Below, in pieces: positions 5,871-6,717 of a stretch of DNA of 6,717 nucleotides. Source of the stretch: 66-474 sp051954935 (GTDB lineage: Bacteria; Pseudomonadota; Gammaproteobacteria; Xanthomonadales; Rhodanobacteraceae); the NCBI GenBank assembly GCA_051954935.1, contig JBQCHG010000014.1:1-6717 (forward strand), written 5' to 3'. Made by a program: the position numbers and the translations under genes. The notes under the pieces are model-generated. The model was not told the DNA's origin, made no database searches, and worked only from the letters and a program-made list of their open reading frames with translations. The number at the start of each line of letters is the position of its first letter. The stretch's first letter is position 1.

Positions 5871-5963
5871 TTTGTAGGAGCGAGCGTGCCAACGACCACG
5901 AAGCTCTTTGCCACGGACAGTCGCCGGCAAACCGGCTCCTGCAAACGCTACCTTTGCAGGAGC
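5871..5963. repeat. REP-like repeat cluster (three copies of TTTG(T/C)AGGAGC)
   Basis: TTTGTAGGAGCGAGCG begins at 5871 on the plus strand. Its variant TTTGCAGGAGC appears inverted at 5935-5945 and again in plus orientation at 5953-5963. Between them is the small palindrome GCCGGCAAACCGGC at 5923-5936. TGTAGGAGCG-headed elements with inverted arms are known as abundant intergenic repeats in Pseudomonas and Xanthomonadales; membership here is by resemblance. The cluster ends only 7 bp before the NYN start codon and occupies most of the rpoD-NYN gap. Confidence 0.65.
5935..5963 (-). terminator. 11-bp hairpin after rpoD, possible rpoD terminator
   Basis: GCTCCTGCAAA (5935-5945) and TTTGCAGGAGC (5953-5963) are exact reverse complements around a 7-nt loop. 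Read on the minus strand, the stem begins 15 nt after the rpoD stop codon. No U-tract follows, so it may weaken rather than end transcription into the NYN gene, or protect the rpoD mRNA 3' end as REP elements can. Confidence 0.45.
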
Positions 5964-5978
5964 GCGCCCGCGCGACGA

Positions 5979-6717
<739 letters not shown>

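Noticed and set aside
5864..5944. N-terminal extension of the NYN protein from an upstream in-frame start
   Set aside because: It would translate the REP-like repeats; NYN proteins begin with a strand like the MNRIAVFVDAG encoded from 5863.

Overview
This is a GC-rich window with strongly G/C-ending codons. The proteins are closely gammaproteobacterial: the RpoD C-terminus, AlkB, Edd and Eda can each be aligned by eye to their E. coli relatives over nearly their whole length. Together with the TTTG(T/C)AGGAGCG-type repeat in front of the NYN gene, this suggests a member of the Xanthomonadales (Xanthomonadaceae or Rhodanobacteraceae). That placement is an inference; no marker in the window fixes the genus.

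Layout, left to right. Bases 1-102 are the 3' end of a gene I cannot identify, closed by a perfect 14-bp inverted repeat (112-149). A small DUF2127 membrane protein follows (232-702). It may be translationally coupled to a nine-residue leader ORF. After a 282-bp gap lies the edd-eda pair (985-3510), the two committed enzymes of the Entner-Doudoroff pathway, 21 bp apart and probably one operon. The next gap (3511-3720) holds two hairpins. The second is a long stem that pairs without interruption only as minus-strand RNA, just downstream of a minus-strand CAU-anticodon tRNA (3721-3794). The acceptor-stem pairs suggest that this tRNA is tRNA-Ile2 rather than elongator tRNA-Met. Divergent from it is a two-gene unit: a SnoaL/NTF2-like protein (3894-4262) overlapping alkB by one base (4262-4924). 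AlkB is an oxidative DNA/RNA dealkylation enzyme. Converging on alkB from the right is a minus-strand NYN-domain (LabA/DUF88, PIN-like) putative nuclease (5045-5863). Upstream of that are a REP-like repeat cluster and the 3' two-fifths of rpoD (5979-6717), cut by the window edge.

The genes are mostly housekeeping: central carbon metabolism, the primary sigma factor, alkylation repair and a tRNA. I see no mobile element, phage gene, CRISPR array or toxin-antitoxin pair. The points worth a second look are small-scale: the strand-specific tRNA-proximal hairpin, the tRNA identity and its missing encoded CCA, the snoaL-alkB coupling, the leader ORF before DUF2127, the divergent-region palindrome and the REP-like cluster between rpoD and the NYN gene. 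No gap between genes exceeds 300 bp; the 4925-5044 gap between the convergent alkB and NYN genes contains no convincing terminator.
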